Shown here one piece after another: positions 43,548-62,324 of a DNA stretch of 64,000 bases. The notes beneath the pieces are model-generated. The model did no database searches. It had not been told where the DNA came from and saw only the letters and a list, made by a program, of their open reading frames with translations. The DNA is from Polyodon spathula (lineage: Eukaryota > Chordata > Actinopteri > Acipenseriformes > Polyodontidae): NCBI RefSeq assembly GCF_017654505.1, contig NW_024472118.1, positions 1 to 64,000 on the forward strand, written 5' to 3'. Within the stretch, counting starts at the first letter, position 1, and every line of letters starts with the position of its first letter. A program made the translations under genes and the position numbers.

Positions 43548-43869
43548 GTTACACGTACCTTAATTTTTCTTTTTTACACCTATAAACTTTAAGGTCTGTT
43601 TCAAAGCTCTTTTCAAAATGTCTGCTCTAGTGCACTGATAGTGTCAGGATTATTGCCCACATTGTCAGACAGGTAACACGGCAATAACGGTCCATGATGA
43701 GGTACAGAACAGAAAAGCCAGAGCCCTTGTTATATGTGCAATGAATTCCTGCAGTGATTTAGAGGACAGATCTCAAACCCCAGTGCACTAGAGCGGACAT
43801 TTCGAAAAGAGCTTTGAAACAGTTTTAAAAGTTATAAGTGTGAAAAGCGAAATTGCAGGTGCGTTAAAC
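43548..43869. mobile_element. Foldback element with 90-bp terminal inverted repeats
   Basis: Left arm 43548-43637 and right arm 43781-43869 are reverse complements apart from scattered differences, with a 143-bp spacer. The innermost 42 bp of the arms differ at only two positions. There is no open frame. Family and target duplication are not recognised. Confidence 0.8.
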
Positions 43870-45143
43870 AGTTGCAGGAACACATGGGGGATGCATAACA
43901 CTACTACAGCTGTTAAGGATCAAAACAGGTACCTATGTTCGCTTGTCCGTCCATCAGCCTGTCCACACGCTGCATGGGGAACACGATACCTGCTTTGAAT
44001 TTTCACACGTCATCTCTTAATCTTATAAAGACCTTTCAGATTGAATTTGGGTATAAACTGTTTGTTTTATACACATTTCTAATGCTTCACAGTTGTAACG
44101 CTTGTTATGCTTAATTATTGTTCAAGGTCTTCGTTGTGTTGTTGTTGTTGTTGTCATTTTCCATTCATCTGTCTGTTAAGTCATTACTGAGGCTACAACC
44201 ATTTATTTGAATAAACTAAACTTAAAAAGATGAAAAAGCTTAGATACCGAGGTTTGGAGTTAAATTGTGATTTAAGAATTAGGTTTATGTGTAGATATTC
44301 TGTAGTGCGAATGTTCCTGGTCAGTTGGCACTGGACAATATGACACGTCACTACATTTTACTTTGCATTTATCAACAATTACCATTGTAAACTTTTATCA
44401 AAAGAGAGTCACAAACAAGCAAACAATCACAGTCCCGCATTTGAGTCACGTGATCGTGTGCTTCTGTCATGATTCCAGCAACCAGGAAACCATTCAGACA
44501 AAGCCCGGACAAGCTGAAAACAGTTCCTCATATAAAACTCTGCATTCAAAGTGAGAATTATTGGGACCAGTTTATCAAGGCTTGACACCACGATGCAATG
44601 CTTTCCATTTTTTTAAAACAAAACTTACATTTGGAAAACTATGAACGCACAGCTTGTAAAGTTAAAGTTTCAGAGTTTTACCTCTTTGCACAGAAGATAT
44701 ATTTTGCTTATGTAATCCACATGACAACTGTTTTGCTTCCAGTGCCCCGTATTTGTCAGATAAAATCATCAGAGATATCCTGCTAAGGCTATACAGTTAC
44801 GTAAGGCAGTTTCTGAATGTTCTACATATTCAGTTTCCTTCCCTCGGTCCCCATGTCCCCATGTTCAACAGATCTAAAGGATTTTGAAACAATCTTGTAG
44901 TGCCAGGGCTACAGATGTGTGTAGTGCCTTTTTAAACTTATTTTTTAAAAAAACATTTGCTCTAGTGTGCATTTCTCATACTGCACAATTTGCAGGGAAA
45001 TGCAATTGGTTATTCTGACCGCTGTGGTTTTTCATGCATCTTGCAGTTCACTCATTTGATTGACATAACTGCAACGGAACTTCTTCAAAGGGCAGTGTTG
45101 CAGTGGGACAGGTTAATGGTGACACTCCAATATACCAGATGTA

Positions 45144-45477
45144 CAGCTATAGCCAAAAACTTTGCATCACCTAGAATTGTAGGATTGAGACATAATAATA
45201 AAAAATAATATATAGACATAATTTAGATGTTTTATTTAACCTCATTTAATCAGAGAGACTACAAAAAGATCTTGCAAAAGTCTACCGGAAGCCATGATAG
45301 TAATACAGTATTTCATGTTACATTTTGAAATGTCACAGTTTTAAATTGTGTCAGTTTTCTGGATATAAATCCGTTTGTAATTCAATATGTCTTCGTAACA
45401 TTATTCAGCAGGTTTCATTCGACTTTATGAAGCCAAATTAGTTAATTCTATATGGTGAGTAAGAGGTTTGGCCGTAG
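45144..45477. mobile_element. Tc1/mariner-like MITE, copy 2
   Basis: Begins after TA with CAGCTATAGCCAAAAAC and TTTGCATCACCTAGAATT. Shares GCAAAAGTCTACCGGAAGCC, GTAATTCAATATGT and ATTATTCAGCAGGTTTCATT with copy 1 apart from point changes. The right terminal repeat is degraded (TTTGGCCGTAG). No coding capacity. Confidence 0.75.
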
Positions 45478-45538
45478 GGGGTGATTCTGCCACAGGGGTG
45501 CTTTACAATTCTGATTACGAGACTGTGGGGGCTCCACA

Positions 45539-45552
45539 GTGACACCTACTGG
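45539..45552 (-). promoter_or_regulatory. CTCF-like motif
   Basis: The minus strand reads CCAGTAGGTGTCAC, one mismatch to the core. It sits just outside MITE copy 2. Confidence 0.35.
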
Positions 45553-46398
45553 TGTCAGGAACACTTGCCATTTCTGCAAGCTTTTTCTTCTTCTTTCTTC
45601 CAATGGCACACTTCTGAATTGGAAAACAGATGCTAATTGGCTGCACTTGCGGTGGGATTGGGCGACAGGCATGGTGTGTACATGCATGCTTGCACGCAAT
45701 GCACAAAGAGGGCAAAGAAGCTAGCACTCTAAATGGGATTCCAAAGAGTTATCTCGATCAAGGTTTAACAAGAATTTTGCGTACATGCGACAGCCAGTGT
45801 GAAAACTGCAGTTCTATTTCACAGCCTGCATGCATGTAGGTTGATGCTGATGAGTGCTTACTGTGTAAAACAAACGAGCCAAGCGTCAGGAAGTGGGATC
45901 TATTATAGAAGAGTCTCGTGGCTCCTGGTAGGAAATCCCACAAGCAGTTGATAACAACAGTACCCAGGGGGGAGAGACAAGGCAGGCCATTTTGCACAGT
46001 CCCTGGGAGACCAGGAAACATTAAAATGAATGTATAATTCTATTGTGCAAATAGCAAAACAAACAGACCTAAAAAAAAAAAAAAAACAGGAATCCCAAGC
46101 TGTCTTTCTCCTTTATTCACTGAAGCTCCAGGTGGTTGGCCCCTAATTCCACTACAATAAGAAGCTTTTCTGAACCATTTGAGACAGGAATCAATTCCTT
46201 TATGTACAGAATTGTGCTATGCTCCCTCAGGCCTTCCTAGTAAGAGGTAACCTTTTACAGCCAGGCTTTTGAAGAAAATAATGACACACTTTAAAACACA
46301 GGAACATGTTGCACCGATAAACAGAATTATCAATTGCCAAATACTGGCTTGGGATAGCATTTGCCCCTAAAGCCTTGTCATAACCCTTATTAAAACTT

Positions 46399-46560
46399 AC
46401 TATGCTAAAAGCACAGCAAAGTGTAATAAAGCACAGTGAAAGCCTGGTGAAGCCTAAGTAAGCACTGTAAAAAAATAACGAGGTATGGTACAGCCTATTA
46501 ATAAACATGGCAAACGAGGGTAAACTATTGTAAATGTATTGTAAAACCATGGGAAAAGAG
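46399..46560. repeat. A-rich dispersed repeat, copy 2
   Basis: Shares AAAAGCACAGCAAAGTG, AAAGCACAGTGAAAGC, AACATGGCAAAC and CATGGGAAA with copy 1 at 4001-4192, in the same order. Both copies have diverged considerably and neither has an obvious target-site duplication. Confidence 0.7.
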
Positions 46561-47217
46561 CAAAAATACCGTGCAAAAGTCCCATGATAAACTCTTTATA
46601 AGGGAACATGCCACAGAGTCCACAATGTGCTGGAAGGTGTCTGAAGGGATATCAATCCATTCAGTAATAATGTATGTAGTTAGTGCAAAGATCCTCCCAC
46701 ACATGCTCGTTTGGACTGAGATCTGGGCATGGAGGTTGAAGTCTCTGTCGTGCTTGTTCTGGCACAGTGGATGGGTGCATTGTAGTCCATCAGAGTATAC
46801 ACTAGGTGCATGATTGTTGGGTGGACTTTATCCTCAGCAATGTTTAAGTAAACCAGCAGCTATTTAGTGCTGCAGGGATCACACATCACACGATCAGCCT
46901 AATCTGCAACTCTATCCAATCGGATAAGCAGGTCCTAATAAAGTAGCCAGCATATGAATGCTGAGAAAGGTACCATTATGTTGATTTCACTCATCCACAT
47001 TCCCATCACAATGAACTACTGTACTGAGGTTATACTGTAGTTACCATCTTCTAGTCTTTACAGTTGGTTCTCTGAGTTACAGAGTACACTACTCTCTAGC
47101 AAGTATCACTCACATCACATGAACGAAGACACATGCTTTTAGTTTGACCTCTGAATTTGTGAGTGTTTGAATTTTAGATGAATTGCATCCAGTTTAATAA
47201 GCTCTACTTAACACAAG

Positions 47218-47292
47218 AAGAAACTGTATTTGTCACATTACACTGACGAAGGCATTAGTCAAAAACTTGTGTCTGCTTGACATAGTTTCTTT
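47218..47292 (+). ncRNA. Decayed hammerhead-ribozyme-like motif
   Basis: The order of parts matches a type I hammerhead: stem I left strand (AAGAAACT and GTCA, 47218-47235), exact core CTGACGA (47243-47249), short stem II GGC/GTC, AAAAAC in place of GAAAC, two-bp stem III closing TTGT, cleavage-type GTC (47271-47273), then stem I right strand TGACATAGTTTCTT. Similar minimal hammerheads occur in Penelope-like retroelements. The core G before AAA is missing, so activity is unlikely. Confidence 0.45.
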
Positions 47293-47987
47293 TAGTTTTA
47301 CCGTTAGAATTTATGTACTGTATTCAAAGTCTTGATTGGGCTGCAGCAGTTTGACGATGTTTACCTCCGTAACCAGTGGGAGCCAGTGCAACTCTCCCTG
47401 TGGTGTCTCCAGAGAAGATGGATGGCTTCACACAGCCATGACGCAATCTTGCACCCCCCTGCCTTTATGACTCACCTTGCACACCACACTCTCATGCCTT
47501 CACCACGTGAGTCACTCTCACCCCCAAGATTCAGACCTAGTGACCTTTTGGGTTATTTTTGTTGCAATTCGGCACTCTAGCAGGAGATTGACAAAGCATT
47601 GGCATGTAGAGCTAGGAGTACAGCGTCAGAGGATTAGTGAATGGAAGGTGTGCCTGGCAAGCATAGGAAAGAGAGAGGGACTTAGGCGTTTCTCCCATTA
47701 TTGTATTACAATAAACATCGATCCACCTGCCTAGGGGTTGTTAAAATGTAATCTTGAACTGGAAATGGACACAAATGATATCTACCCTTTTTGTATAGTT
47801 TGATTTGCATTTTTTTCAGACTAGCTCATATTTTGGGGGCCTCTTTTGCTTGATAGATCTCGTGAGTTGATATCTGCACCCTTTTCAACAGCAGGAAACT
47901 ATCTGCAAAGGCCAAATCCAGTTCTAGCCTTTACTGCCATCACCACCTTCCATTTAATGAAAAGATCCCGTGAAGTATTAGACAATT

Positions 47988-48001
47988 CTGCCACCTGCTG
48001 G
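47988..48001 (-). promoter_or_regulatory. CTCF-like motif, exact core
   Basis: The minus strand reads CCAGCAGGTGGCAG, a full match to the core. Confidence 0.55.
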
Positions 48002-50325
48002 TTCAAATAAAAGAAGACAACTAAAACGACAGCCAGTACAAACGGGTCTGCTTCCTTATTACAACGAGCTCTGACGCATCATCCTCTGGGTTACCGAACA
48101 AGAAATCTATCCGTGTAATTATGTTTCTACAGAGTTGCCCATAATTGGTGCAGTAAAAAAGCGGCCCTCCATTGTCTTGTGAGCACAAAGTGCCCCTTAC
48201 CATGGTTCCATTTGTTATTTTAAATTGGTAATAATTAAGATGCCAGAATGCAATTGTTAGCGTGTACACAGCTATTGTATTACACAGTAGGAGTGTAACT
48301 AGGCAATGCCTGCTGCAGCCATCTTCAGTGAATACCATGGAAACATAAAGGCAGTATGAATCTATTCTGGTAAATTAAGAGTTCAGAATAAATTGCTTGG
48401 TTTTGCTTGGGTGGAGCTTTGGGAGAGGAGAGCTGAGAGTATCAGACATTTTCAAATTTAAAGGGCTTTAGGTATGATATGTGAAGGAATTTTGCGTATC
48501 CATAGCAGCAGGTATCAGGCCCTTTTCAGATCTGAGTACTAATGTTTGGTCTTGTGTTTGTTTTTCTGTTAATAAAATACAAATACAGCCGTGAATGTTT
48601 TTTTTCAAGTTAATAGAAAAAAATTATACAGAAAAAATGACAAAGACCTCCTTAACATCTGCACTCCTCTTATTATCACCACATTGAAATGTCCTGTCCC
48701 AAATAAAATGAGAATCACTGTGGGTGAGCTCCTGATAATATCACTTTATCAGTCATACACCTGATCTCCACCCCACTTAATATCACATAAAATTAGCATA
48801 AGATTAGAAAGTTTCCATGTTAAAAATAACTTGCTATACAATATTCAAATGATCAGAATATAAGGTACTGTAGCACAACATACTGCTGCATACTGAGAAC
48901 CGGAATGAAATGCAAAGAAACTTGATCTGTGCATGCTATTGTAATCCATATTATATTTAGCATTGTAATAAACAGAAAAAAAATGTATATTCAGTGTTCT
49001 AGTGCTTATTTTTGCATTGGTAAACTTTTGAAAGTCAGCTGCTCTAGTTTTGCTCACTCTATCTGAAGTGATGTAAAAAAAAAAAATACTATATTTAAAT
49101 TAAGTTAATTATAATATTAATGATCTGTTTGGACTTCCAGGGTCCTGGTCAACAAGATATTACAGTATAATAACTCAGATATTAATCTACAGCTTGAATA
49201 CTTTCATTTTTAAAGGTTCTTGGTCGGCTAAGTGTACATAATCATATTTGATCATTCTTTGGTAAGGCTTTGATAGTAATTGCAGCTAATTGTTTTGGAA
49301 TTACAATGTAATTATAGGGTCATTATTCTGAGAGATCATTAGATAATTAATTTTAGCAGTACTAGGTGTCTCTTTTGCAATATCAGTCTTTCTTACCATA
49401 CTAGTCATATAGTGCTTACAAAAGGCATACAATTGTGTTAGTGCCAGCTAATTATCCACTTAAAATGATCCCTGAAATCAAAAAGGTATAATGTAGAGAT
49501 TGCATGTTTCCTAAGTGCTAAGTAGTAAAGTATGGATATGGTAAAGTAGAATATTACCCTGATGTTGTGGCTAGCTCAAAAAGTCTGTCTAGTAGACTAA
49601 GGGGTAGATTTGATCTACAGATACAACACAGCTGAGTATTTTACAGAAGCAGGGAATCCCTATGGATTTTATCCATGACTAACTGAGTATTCCAGGACGA
49701 TTCCTAGCTGTCAAATTGCTCTAGATGGCACTGTTGCAGTGCTAATAGAGTTGCAGTACACTTTGAAAAAGGCTGTATTCGTGATATCCTGCAGCAAATG
49801 ATTCAGTTGAGACATTACAGTCCAACCGCACAGGATCTCATTAGCCCCATCATCACGCTGATATGCAGTACTGTTTTAATTGGTTTTGTATTCTATAGGG
49901 CCAATAACATTCGCACAATAACGCAGCTGAAAGAACGCCAAGACCTCCTTGTCAGGTAGCTGAAGGGGCTGAGACAGTCATGCAAAACAACACCTTATTA
50001 AGAGGATCTGAAGACTGCAGCATCCAGGTCCTTTTGTGACGTGTGAGTGAGAGAGAGGCTGCATATAAGATGCATAGTTTTTAATTTAAGCAGCTTTACA
50101 GTTCTCTCACCCAGTCCACAAGATAACACCTCTTATGCAATAAAAATGACATTAATTTCTAACTGGGTATGCATAACCGTGTATTTAAATGTTATAATGC
50201 ACAGAATACATTTTTGATTAAAATCTTATCCTTTAAAATCATTCTTCACCCTAATCAGAAGAACCCTTGAGCTCAACGGACAAGGCGCTCACGAAAAGGG
50301 CAGCAGTGGACACTTCCATGTGAAG

Positions 50326-50345
50326 GTCACAAGAGGGCACTACAG
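50326..50345 (+). promoter_or_regulatory. CTCF-like motif
   Basis: The plus strand reads TCACAAGAGGGCACTACAG, with two mismatches at weaker core positions and a good right flank. Confidence 0.4.
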
Positions 50346-50484
50346 CTGGTACAGGCCTACTTGTGCCTCTCTTGCTAGTCACAGATTAGCCTATCGCGGC
50401 TATTTGAAATGTGTGAGCAGAAGGTCGCTGAACAGCTATAACAATGAACTTCTAATCCAGGTGAATAAGCCCCTCATACCCCAA

Positions 50485-50510
50485 ACACACACACACACAC
50501 ACACACACAC
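50485..50510. repeat. (AC)n short microsatellite
   Basis: Thirteen AC units. Confidence 0.95.
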
Positions 50511-52060
50511 TTAAACATGAATAGGCCACAATGCAATAAAATACTGTATAAATTAAAACTTTCATTTGAATATTTTCATGTATCCGTTACAGTACATTAT
50601 ATTCTTTTCACAAGAATGGAAAGATGGAGCTGTGCTATAGAACTAGTGAGAAACTATAGCACATTGGTTTTGTATATTAGTGATTACACAGTACAGAAAG
50701 TTTTGTCAAATATATACACACACAATAAGTGCTTTTTATTGCAAAATATGCTTTAGACATTTTCTAAATATTTTAATTTGTACCCGTTTAATATTCTATT
50801 ATGTGTGTTTCACTTGATTTCTAAACTTTATTTCTTACATTGTTTGCAATACTTAGTAACTAATCTAACAAACATTACTTCTAAAAAGGCTGCAGGGAAG
50901 TGACATGGGAACACATATTAGTGTTGCACCCATAGAGTAAGCATTATGCACTAAGCCTGTACAACACCTCTATGCGTCCCTACTTCACTTCCCCACAAAC
51001 TTGCCTCTTCAGCTTGGCAAATAATGATCAAAGCAGAAAAATCGTGCTGAACCCACACAATAAGATACAAAATAAGAAATTAAACATCCCTTACATTTGC
51101 ACATTACTGTAGAACATTTAATAGTAAAGGAATGTAAAAAATAATATACGGCATGATTTCATATAACAAAGATCGGCAAACAACAACAATATGAATTAGC
51201 AATTTAGTTTCATCTACGTTCACCCAGTCCAGCAACCAAGCTCTCCCACTGGCGAGAACATCAGAATTGTCTGTTGATATCAATCCCAAAACCAGTTCAT
51301 GTGTTTCTAATCAGTTTTAAATCAGTATTCATAACCTGCGAGTGGGGAAACTACACTCCTGGTCTGTGGAAATTTCACCAGGAAAGCTGTGTTAATGCAC
51401 TCTTCTCACACTCTGTAAAACATCCTACACTGGTTTCAGTTCCAGACACATTAATACAATCTATAATGCAAACACTGACAATTTATACAGAGCTTGACAA
51501 ATCCAGCCATCTGAACCCAGGAATAGATTTTTCTGCCTGGCCTTCGCCTTCTCATTGTGTTCTGGACGTATCATTTCTGAAGCTGTTGTGCAACCGATTC
51601 CCAGCTGCAGCTGTTTTTTTTTTTTTTTTTTTTCTTTTGGTAAGATAAGACAGAAACCAGCTGTGCTTATTTTCAGCTGGGCTGTGTGTTAACATAATAA
51701 CAAGGACCCTTAAAAAGCAACTGTTTTGTGGGGGAGGCGTGTTGAAAAACCACAAAGCCACACAAGCACAGCCCTGGTGTTTTACAAGGGTGGAAATGGT
51801 CAAAAAAACAGGACAACCCTAAAATGACGCATCCATTTTCTGCGAAGTGGACGCCTAATATGAAGGGCAGACCAATACATAAACTAAAAAAAAAACCTGC
51901 CATATGTAGCATGCACTTTCCCTGACTTCCCTGAAAGATTTAGAGCCAGAATAAATGAAGCACTTTGCAGACTCGTCACATTGAATTTGTTCTTTCCCGA
52001 CTGCCCCTTCGACAGTGCTATAGCAAGGGTTCCTATATCCCTACCCTTGTATGCTTAGAA

Positions 52061-52290
52061 CAGGGCTTCTCAACTCTTAACCAGCCCAGGTTATCAAGAA
52101 TACTACAAGTACAGCGATCAGGCGATCAGAACGATAACACCAATAAGAGGTAACACAATAGATTATACAATGTTGGTAACTGCTCCTTTAAATCTGCAAC
52201 AAATCACAACAGAATAGTAAAATGAATACAATAGAAAATGAATAAGGTATCTAGGGGTACTCGCTGACTGGAGTGGGGTTTGAGAACCAC
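52061..52290. mobile_element. hAT-like MITE remnant
   Basis: Starts CAGGGCTTCTCAACTC and ends GGGGTTTGAGAACCAC, whose reverse complement is GTGGTTCTCAAACCCC. The shared CTTCTCAA/GTTCTCAA core resembles hAT (Charlie-type) termini. I see no clean 8-bp target duplication and no coding sequence. Confidence 0.4.
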
Positions 52291-52619
52291 AAATCCCTTT
52301 CCCTTGCACTGCAAACAGCCACAGCAGAGTCATTTTAAAGCTGAGCCCTTTCTTTTTAATTAATATTCCCTGTAAACACCAGTGTGTACAAATCAATACC
52401 CAAGCAGCGTGGTCCACAAGGGCTCTCAAACGGCAGACAGAGCCATGCGCAAAGTAATGGAGCAGCAAGAGTTCATCTTTATACGGTTTCTAATTGAATC
52501 GGGGCATTAGCTCCGGTCTTTAAATAGACCTGCACATCACAGAAAATGAGAAGATTGTTGAAGAACAGCCTTCGATTAAACAAACTGTCACTTCTTTGGG
52601 GATGTTGAAGTATTAGCAT

Positions 52620-52643
52620 GGGACGGGATGGGACGGGACGGGG
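52620..52643 (+). other. G-quadruplex motif in a (GGGAC/T) minisatellite
   Basis: Five G-runs separated by two-base loops: GGGAC GGGAT GGGAC GGGAC GGGG. It lies downstream of the distal SLC9A1 poly(A) signal, on the template strand. Confidence 0.85.
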
Positions 52644-53056
52644 CTCAGAATCAAAATGCTACACTGGACTACAAATTGAAAAATTATAAAAGTGAACACA
52701 TTTTTTTTTATAAGTAATAAGTTGGCAGTTGAGTATTTTGGGTGGTCAAAAAGAAAAAAAAAAAAAAACACTAAACTTCAACGTCCCCTATATGCATTTT
52801 TTTTTTTTTTTTTTTGATGTCAATAATCCAGGACAATCAAAACCAATACGTTACAGCAACAATAAAAACCCTGTACATCATTGCATGCAACACACAGTCT
52901 TTAGAATGGTAATGTTATTAGTACAGGGACAAACAGGAATATCTTACATAACACTGGATGCATTCAAATACACAGTAGCACTGTCTGACTCCAATGAAAT
53001 CCAGATCCATTACTGTCTAAAACAAACAAGATCCACAACATTTGTTAGAAGGTCTT

Positions 53057-53062
53057 TTTATT
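53057..53062 (-). promoter_or_regulatory. Distal polyadenylation signal candidate, SLC9A1
   Basis: AATAAA on the minus strand about 2.4 kb after the stop, followed by the GT-rich stretch ATGTTGTGGATCTTGTTTG. Its downstream element looks stronger than that of the proximal candidate, and a G-quadruplex motif on the template strand lies about 415 bp farther on. Confidence 0.4.
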
Positions 53063-53786
53063 TAATTAAAAATGAGAGACAATACATTTAAAAAAAATTG
53101 GTGGGTTATTTTTGGTTTTTTTGGTATAAATTATTCATCACCAAAAACATTTCAAGCAGTGTTGGTTTTGAATATTTGAATATTTGTCCCAGCACTATAA
53201 TAATAAATGGGTAAAATCTAAAAAAATACCTTTATAATGATATAATCTCACAATGATATCCTATTACTTTACAAACATTTTACAACACATAATGCAAGAC
53301 GTAGTTCTGTTTCTTAAACATCATGTTGCATAGTATAATTTGGAGAGCTGGGTATACACCTGGTTCTACCTTGAAGTTTTACTCCCTGCACTTCACCACA
53401 GTAAACATTGCTATATAAAGCTGTGTATTTCAGGGGGGGTCAGTGACTTGAACCTACCCAGAGTTCTTCAATACTTGTTAATGAAGTTAGCACAAGAGTT
53501 CCTGCGATTTCAAAGGAAAGAATTACTGATACATTTTCAAGAATATTTGGAAACTGTGTCAAATAACCCAAATACACAATATTTTCTTTGCACACAGTAA
53601 AAGTTAAATGGCAATGTTCCTATAGATATCAGACAGACTTACAACACGCTTTACTAAAATCCTTAATGTACGGACTCTACAGAATTGGGATTTAACCCAA
53701 GACAAAAAAAATAAATAGTTAGGGATATTGAAAAATAGGTCCTGAGGTTATCTGCCATGAAAAAGAAAAACAACAAAAGATATTAA

Positions 53787-53823
<37 letters not shown>

Positions 53824-54540
53824 TATTTCCCTATGCTTCTCTAATAAAGAATTACAAACACAAAACAGTTTGTCTTGGAATGTTCATCTAGTTTTACTCC
53901 ACGGGGAACTGAAATCAGCGTTTTAAAATCTATCCCACTGGTTTCCATCGGCAACAGATCAAACTGCTATGAACTGGAAGCCGACAAAAACGCGGTCTCT
54001 TCAACTGACAATGAGTTTTACTGGTTTGGTGGTGCAGATGGAATCCGTTCCTATGCCACGGGTACATCAATTACATGATCAATGACTGAACCCCTGTAGT
54101 TTTTTTGTTGGGAAAGCCGAGCAGAATCGATCACTTTGGGTCACCTGACATTCAATGTGACCCAGAGCTCCTTTTTTTCATGACTCATTTTTTTAAATTA
54201 AATATGCAGTTAAATATATTTAGTGTAAAAATTCAGATAGTGGTAGAAAAATCCCAGAAGTAGATGTCACAGTACAAGCCTTTATATCCTATTTCTGTAC
54301 AGTAGCATGCACCCCTATACAACTGGGAACACTTGCTTCTTATTGCAGCAGGGACATTATGATGGCTATATACTGCACTGACCACAATATGAGAGCGATT
54401 GCCAGGACACCAAAAGAAGACCAATAAAGTGTTGATTAAAGGCTAGTGATGCTTTGCAAATCAAGGTTTCTTTGGTTATAAAGTAAAAAGCATGATCGAC
54501 ATAGGCTGAGTGATTTTGTCTGCAAATGAAAGAAAAAACT

Positions 54541-54559
54541 GGGGAGGGAGGGGGGTGGG
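54541..54559 (+). other. G-quadruplex motif with one-base loops
   Basis: G4-A-G3-A-G6-T-G3 with single-base loops, a class expected to be very stable. It is antisense to the putative SLC9A1 3' UTR. Confidence 0.85.
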
Positions 54560-54670
54560 TTATTAATACTCAGGAATTGCATTGACAGTACAGTCAGTCA
54601 TGTGTGTCAGGTCAACATAAATTGAACCAAAAAAAGGCACAGACATTTACACTGCCCGTTTAATCTGTGT

Positions 54671-54684
54671 CCACTAGAGGGCGC
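54671..54684 (+). promoter_or_regulatory. CTCF-like motif, exact core
   Basis: The plus strand reads CCACTAGAGGGCGC, a full match to the core, inside the putative SLC9A1 3' UTR. Confidence 0.55.
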
Positions 54685-55213
54685 GCTCTTCTTCCAGCTA
54701 TTTTAAAAACATTTTGATTTGAGTTGTTTGCTTAATTGAACTAGTTAACTACTTTTTGTTGCAGCTGTATGTACAAAATCAATTAAAATCCCTTTACCTG
54801 TCTCTGACTGACCCCCTAGCATAAGTTAATTGCACATCTTGAAAAGTAGTTCAATTTATGTTACATAACTGTACATGCCTATTAAGCTGAACAATCCACA
54901 GATCTCCAGATTTGGAATCAAGCAAGAAAACATGCTGTATTGCTTCAGAACTACTATACAAAACTATACGCAGTGAAAGAGATTCCCGGATGGCTATTTT
55001 CAATGCAAGGCTCCCTCACTCACAGACCTGTAAGTTTGTAATACATCAAAGCACTTAATAAGGCAGTTCCCTCGATTACAACTTTACATATTGCTGCAGA
55101 AAACTGCCGGCAGCCTACTGTATGCCACAAGATAACAGAAGCAGCAGGTAACTGAAGCACCTCCCTAATCTCCCTTAATCTGTCCAGACACAATAATAAT
55201 TAAAAACACAGCC

Positions 55214-55219
55214 ATTTAT
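55214..55219 (-). promoter_or_regulatory. Proximal polyadenylation signal candidate, SLC9A1
   Basis: AATAAA on the minus strand about 230 nt after the SLC9A1 stop. It is followed within 30-50 nt by GT-rich sequence (CTGTGTTTTT and TTGTGTCTGG), as expected for a downstream element. Single AATAAA hexamers are common in AT-rich DNA. Confidence 0.4.
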
Positions 55220-55328
55220 TATCCAAAGCCCCAAATCAGACAAAACCTTGTAAAATAGTACACCTTTGGTTAGTTTCACCTCCCATCAAAAAAAAAGTAC
55301 AGATATTTAACTTTACAAATAAAAATGG

Positions 55329-55364
<36 letters not shown>

Positions 55365-55450
55365 ATAGTTTTAATTCTTTAGTTCATTATTTTGGCTTTA
55401 CCAAACAGGAATGACTGTTGAAGTGCTGGACCAGCGAACTGGTTCAGATT

Positions 55451-62324
<6,874 letters not shown>

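Larger units (their letters stand above)
53057..55450 (-). other. SLC9A1: SLC9A1 3' UTR (extent uncertain)
   Basis: Sequence after the stop codon contains two minus-strand AATAAA candidates, at 55219-55214 and 53062-53057, giving a UTR of about 0.23 or 2.4 kb. It includes a 31-T plus-strand run (poly-A in the mRNA) at 55330-55360, another 32-T run at 53789-53820, and a C-rich mRNA segment opposite the G-run at 54541-54559. I see no coding exon of another gene in it. Confidence 0.45.

Noticed and set aside
46600..46860. Stretch that faintly resembles transposon-derived sequence on the plus strand
   Set aside because: I could not match it to a named family or find terminal repeats, and the frame has stops.
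50262..50310. tRNA-like A-box string (GAGCTCAACGGACAAGGCGC), possible SINE head
   Set aside because: No B box follows at 30-60 bp, and no tail or target duplication is visible.
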